Source: Protonemura montana (taxonomy: Eukaryota > Arthropoda > Insecta > Plecoptera > Nemouridae). Taken from it: a stretch of 64,000 nt of DNA. The stretch spans positions 15,839,076 to 15,903,075 of the forward strand of contig OX387604.1 in the NCBI GenBank assembly GCA_947568835.1, read 5' to 3'. Below, piece by piece: positions 60,252-64,000 of the stretch (its first letter is position 1; each line of letters opens with the position of its first letter). The notes below the pieces were generated by a model. The model had not been told where the DNA came from, did no database searches, and saw nothing but the letters and a program-made list of their open reading frames with translations. Made by a program: the position numbers and the translations under genes.

Positions 60252-62235
60252 TAAAGCCAATTACAACATGTATTTTTTCAGTAGGTACGGTAGAGCAAAC
60301 CTAACTAATCTGCAATACTGAGAGGCAACTAATCTGTAAATTATAACGCACAGCGTCTAGAATAGAAGAGTAAAATTTACAAAAGTTAGAAATCCTGTCG
60401 CCGGGTGGATCCGGGAGACAACGCCTCTCAAAATCGGGCCGATTTGTGAAAACAAATATGTAAAAAAAATGTATTTATATCGCGAAATAACTAATTAGCA
60501 TTTCGGACATTTGATTCAGCTTGGTCATTAGGTGGGGCCCAGACCCACCAAATAAATGAAAAGCGTAGCACTGCCTCTCAGATCTGATCTATCTACATTA
60601 CTCGTGTTTACGTTGCTTTACTTTCCTATTCCTGTTAAAAGATGGCAGATCCCAAAATGTCTGGATTGTCCCAGAATTGCAGCCCTTGCTAGACGAGATA
60701 TGCTTCGGCCAGCACAATGCATAAAGACAACACACGAAGCAATATTAACTTAATTAAACATGATTAGAAAGAAGTCGATCAAATTGATCGACACCTAACC
60801 CACTGTAAACAACTTAATCTCACTCTAAAACACAAACCTCTTCAAATTAACACAATTCGCACGTATACAGAAACACGCGATGCTATGCTTATGCTGTTTT
60901 TATTGCTATTCCAATTGCATTATAAAGTTTGGGCAGGTCTAGCCATGACAATCTAGAATCTAGTTTACCTATATCTCCGTAAACCCAAAGGCAAGAGCTG
61001 TGCGCTTGTAAATTGGTGAGATTGAGCTTGTTTTAAAGCACGGGGTTCCGATTGCGTGAGAAACTTATTCAGCATCCAATACGCTCAGTTGAACATGCTC
61101 AAGGTCCAAAATCATTATCCTCATTAAAATGAATTCAAAAATAACTACTTTACCTACCACAGACGTAAAAGTTGTAGCACGTAGAGATGGTGTTTTTGTA
61201 TGTCTTGAAGCATATTTTCAAAAACATTTTACTGATCTACATAAACGCAGCGTCATAAACTATCAGTGCATTTAGTGTTGTGACATTTTTGTCATTATTT
61301 TATCCGGGGTTTTTTTTTTTCTCCCTCGAACCAACGAATTCAATATTATGTTTCCCAAGTCGTAATTCAACTGAAATAATTATCAATTGTCTAAAGATAT
61401 GAAAATGGTTCAAATTGAATTTGACCGTTTGGCCAAATCTTCCAAATATTTGAAATTAAAGACCAATTAATATTTGACCGTTAGATATACAATTGTTTCA
61501 AGTTTGTTTATCTTTATTACGGCATCGGTGCTGTACGTTGTCATGCCAACAAGACCTCCGCTAGGTGGCGTGGGTTGGTTAAGGTCAGTACTCATATATT
61601 TTCAAACGGCCAATCGCATTTAAACCGTTATTTGAACAGGGTTTTTATTAATATTAATGCAAGCGCAACAACAAATAATGGTGTATCGTTTTCTCTGTGC
61701 CTGAAGAAGTGATCAATATCAATAACTTAGCGCGTTTTGTATGTTCGAATTAATAATTTAAGACATCCTATTATTTCTTGAAGAAGACGTTCTTTTGAGT
61801 TACGGCTTGCAAAATGCATGACTTTTAGAAAATATTTAAAGATAATTCATGATGCTCATAAGAGTGTAACACATTTCATTAACTGCAATTGTTGAAAAAA
61901 TGGACATTGAACAATAGTTTCAAATTAAATTGTATTCTTTTATACAGTTTGCAGATCAAGCACTATCTAGTGTCTGAGCAAAATTATTTTATGGAAGATG
62001 CATCGATTAGGTGTGATGAAAACTTTCGTTAATTTAATTTACTATTCCAATTGTAAAACTTCAATAATTAACTAATTATCAATATCATTATGTAGTGAGG
62101 TAGTTCAAATTATCGTATTATACTAATTATTAAAGCATAATTTTCTCTCTCGGGAACACGTTCTTAAAGTGTGCTTTAAAAACTATAATTGTTGCGTGGT
62201 TGTTTTCATAGCCGTGACATAATGTTGAGATTTGC
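60252..62235. other. Non-coding stretch
   Basis: AT-rich, no gene. A CCTGAAGAAGTGAT / AACTTAGCGCG pattern at about 61700-61735 is weakly similar to the motif in the foldback elements. Nothing else was recognised. Confidence 0.45.
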
Positions 62236-62321
62236 TTTGCGGTTTTGCTCTGTGTTGGGGAGTTTTACGTTAGACTATTTTTAGGTCCAAATAACTCCTC
62301 AACACAGAGCAAAACCGCAAA
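62236..62321. repeat. Long, nearly perfect hairpin (29-bp arms, 28-base loop)
   Basis: TTTGCGGTTTTGCTCTGTGT at 62236 continues to 62264. Its reverse complement lies at 62293-62321 with a single mismatch, which would be a G-U pair in RNA. Beyond the arms, TTGAGAT (about 62226-62232) and ATCTCA (62326-62331) allow more pairing across an internal bulge. The total of about 86-106 nt is in the size range of a microRNA precursor, but no known microRNA sequence is recognised. It could equally be a tiny foldback transposon. Confidence 0.65.
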
Positions 62322-64000
62322 ATATATCTCAGCAACTATAATTGTGTTTGCTTTTAGTAAAATCTCATACAAACGTAAATATTTTGGCAAATAGGATTCG
62401 GCAAATGACCGGATGTGACATAACTCTTCTCTGTTTTTAATTATGCGTCCAATTGTATCTAACATTGACCCGCATTAATATTTATACTGGCACCACCAGA
62501 GGCTAAAATAAATGAGTAACTATAGTTTACAAGAGATAATACGATTTAGAAGAACACATTTTGAAAATCATGGGTAGTCTATTCGAATATCGGTTCCCCA
62601 CTGAAACGATTTTGGTCCAAGGCTAAGCAGGCACAAGAAACCAAGTTAATCACATCTATGATAAACTAGGTTTACGTGAGCTGCAAGCACATATCTGCAA
62701 AACTAAACTCGCTGACCAAAAAACTTAATTAAAAGTAATTACCACTAATTAAATACCCGCTACTACCTCGAGGGCTTATCGGAATACCAACCAACAACAA
62801 ATCATAATAACTAACTTTTCAGTCTGATATTATAATTCGTCCTTCTTTATTGTAAAATTATGCGCGTTCAATTATTTTGCGCACATCGATTACATATTCT
62901 TTCCATTGTTTACATTGCCTCTGAGGCATCTCAGACCGCATGTTGTTCACAATTCGACAGAATTAATTATCCAGAATACGTTGATGTTTTCACGACCACG
63001 TCCCAGCCGTCAATCAATCTAGTATCGACACATGGTTGCACAGGCGCTGCCGCCCCCAGGACAAGGGGGCCTATTTTGACAATCTACTGCAGTCTCAAGG
63101 CCGTCTCCATCACGTGGGTGGGTCCCCCTCCCACTCCTACACTCCTGAGACGACATGCTGGGTGAGCTCTTATCAAATAATAGGACATATCCTCGTAAAT
63201 ACTCAACAGGGAGGTCAGACGATCTGGTCGAGTCATGCCCGTACTCCGTAGTTTGGTTCAGTCCATCCCAGTGTCAGCTTGCCGAAACGGTTGGACGCCA
63301 GGCTCTGAGGACTGCATAACGATATTTTATTTTATCAAGATGACCTTTTTTTTTTGGTTATAACCAGGTATAGGTGCATACATGTTTTGGTTTGGTTATA
63401 CGAGTTTTTTTCTCTCTTGTAAACAAGCTTTTGTATATTGCAATGTAGAGAATGCTTGCATTTTGTACCTACAAAGATTCGGGTGCGAATGTCGTGATTT
63501 GACTTGAGATTCGCGATAAAAATGATCTGGTAAAATTAGTTCGTATCTGAGCCAAACGTTTGAGGAGTGAGGGGCATGGGGGGAGGGGGCTGTATAAAGA
63601 TGGAAAGTGAGTTTTTGCTTACCCTGAACATGATTTGGAACTTGGTTATCTCTATTAGAAACCAAAAGATTCGCGTGGTGATGTCTCAAATCAAACGCAA
63701 TGTTATGCGAAACGGTCCTAACTCAATACGGCAGAGCAACTTTCCACAGACCATAAATTACTCAGAAGCCGCTAAAAAAAAACAATCAAAAACTCGTGAA
63801 TCTGACAATTATTTCGAATATCAATCTTAGTCAAGAGTTGAGTGTTGTTGCTTCATAGTCCAAGATTGTCAAATTCATGGACACTCAGTCCCCACATTGT
63901 CAATCTTTCGCAACACTGCAGTCAATCGATATAATTGATTAAAACGAACAAATCAATCATGCTTACATCAACCCACGTATAGGCACATGAAACACACGCT
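62322..64000. other. Non-coding stretch to the window edge
   Basis: AT-rich with a GC-richer patch at about 63000-63310 that includes GTGGGTGGGTCCCCCTCCCA and GCCGAAACGGTTGGACGCCA. The patch may be an old repeat but no family is assigned. Open frames, including one of 101 codons at 62860-63165, have no recognised domain. Confidence 0.45.

Noticed and set aside
62860-63251. 101- and 71-codon overlapping plus frames
   Set aside because: No domain. The GC-rich part looks repeat-like, and the two frames overlap out of phase.

Overview
This is a gene-poor, AT-rich window from an animal genome. The one recognisable protein gene is a Krüppel-like zinc-finger transcription factor. Around it are SINEs built on 5S-rRNA-like and tRNA-like heads, foldback elements, microsatellites and long G/C homopolymers. 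There is no operon structure, Shine-Dalgarno pattern or dense coding, so it is not prokaryotic. The repeats point to an invertebrate, such as an arthropod, a mollusc or a related group. The 5S-like SINE head resembles arthropod and mollusc 5S rRNA, and TTAGG-like steps occur inside the SINE body, but neither settles the phylum.

Layout. 1-13.3 kb is intergenic or intronic DNA with a CpG-rich patch carrying two inverted CCAAT boxes (about 6.92-7.03 kb) and a hairpin at 8.56 kb. 13.36-14.0 kb holds two 5S-SINE copies in opposite orientation. 18.37-18.48 kb is an isolated 5S-like fragment. 19.28-20.37 kb is the KLF1/2/4-type coding exon, followed by an AT-rich 3' region with candidate poly(A) signals. 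22-38 kb is mostly non-coding: a truncated 5S-SINE (28.2 kb), a 141-bp foldback element (33.5 kb), one copy of a dispersed repeat (34.3 kb) and an unresolved exon-like island (37.3 kb). 38.7-42.4 kb is repeat-rich: three more 5S-SINE copies, a CpG-rich island with a CRE and an E-box, a tRNA-like sequence and the second copy of the dispersed repeat. 47.3 kb has a 152-bp tandem duplication. 52 and 60 kb hold full and internally deleted copies of a second foldback family. 53.3 kb is a tRNA-type SINE with a 13-bp target duplication and an inverted 5' end. 57.2 kb is a run of 47 G. 62.2 kb has a long, nearly perfect hairpin.

Functionally, only the KLF gene can be assigned a job: a nuclear, sequence-specific factor expected to bind GC/CACCC-type sites. 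All other open reading frames are short, lack recognised domains and are not called as genes. The most unusual material is the repeat biology: the modular 5S-SINE family, the foldback elements carrying a hammerhead-like CTGANGA / stem / GAAAC pattern, and the 5'-inverted tRNA SINE.
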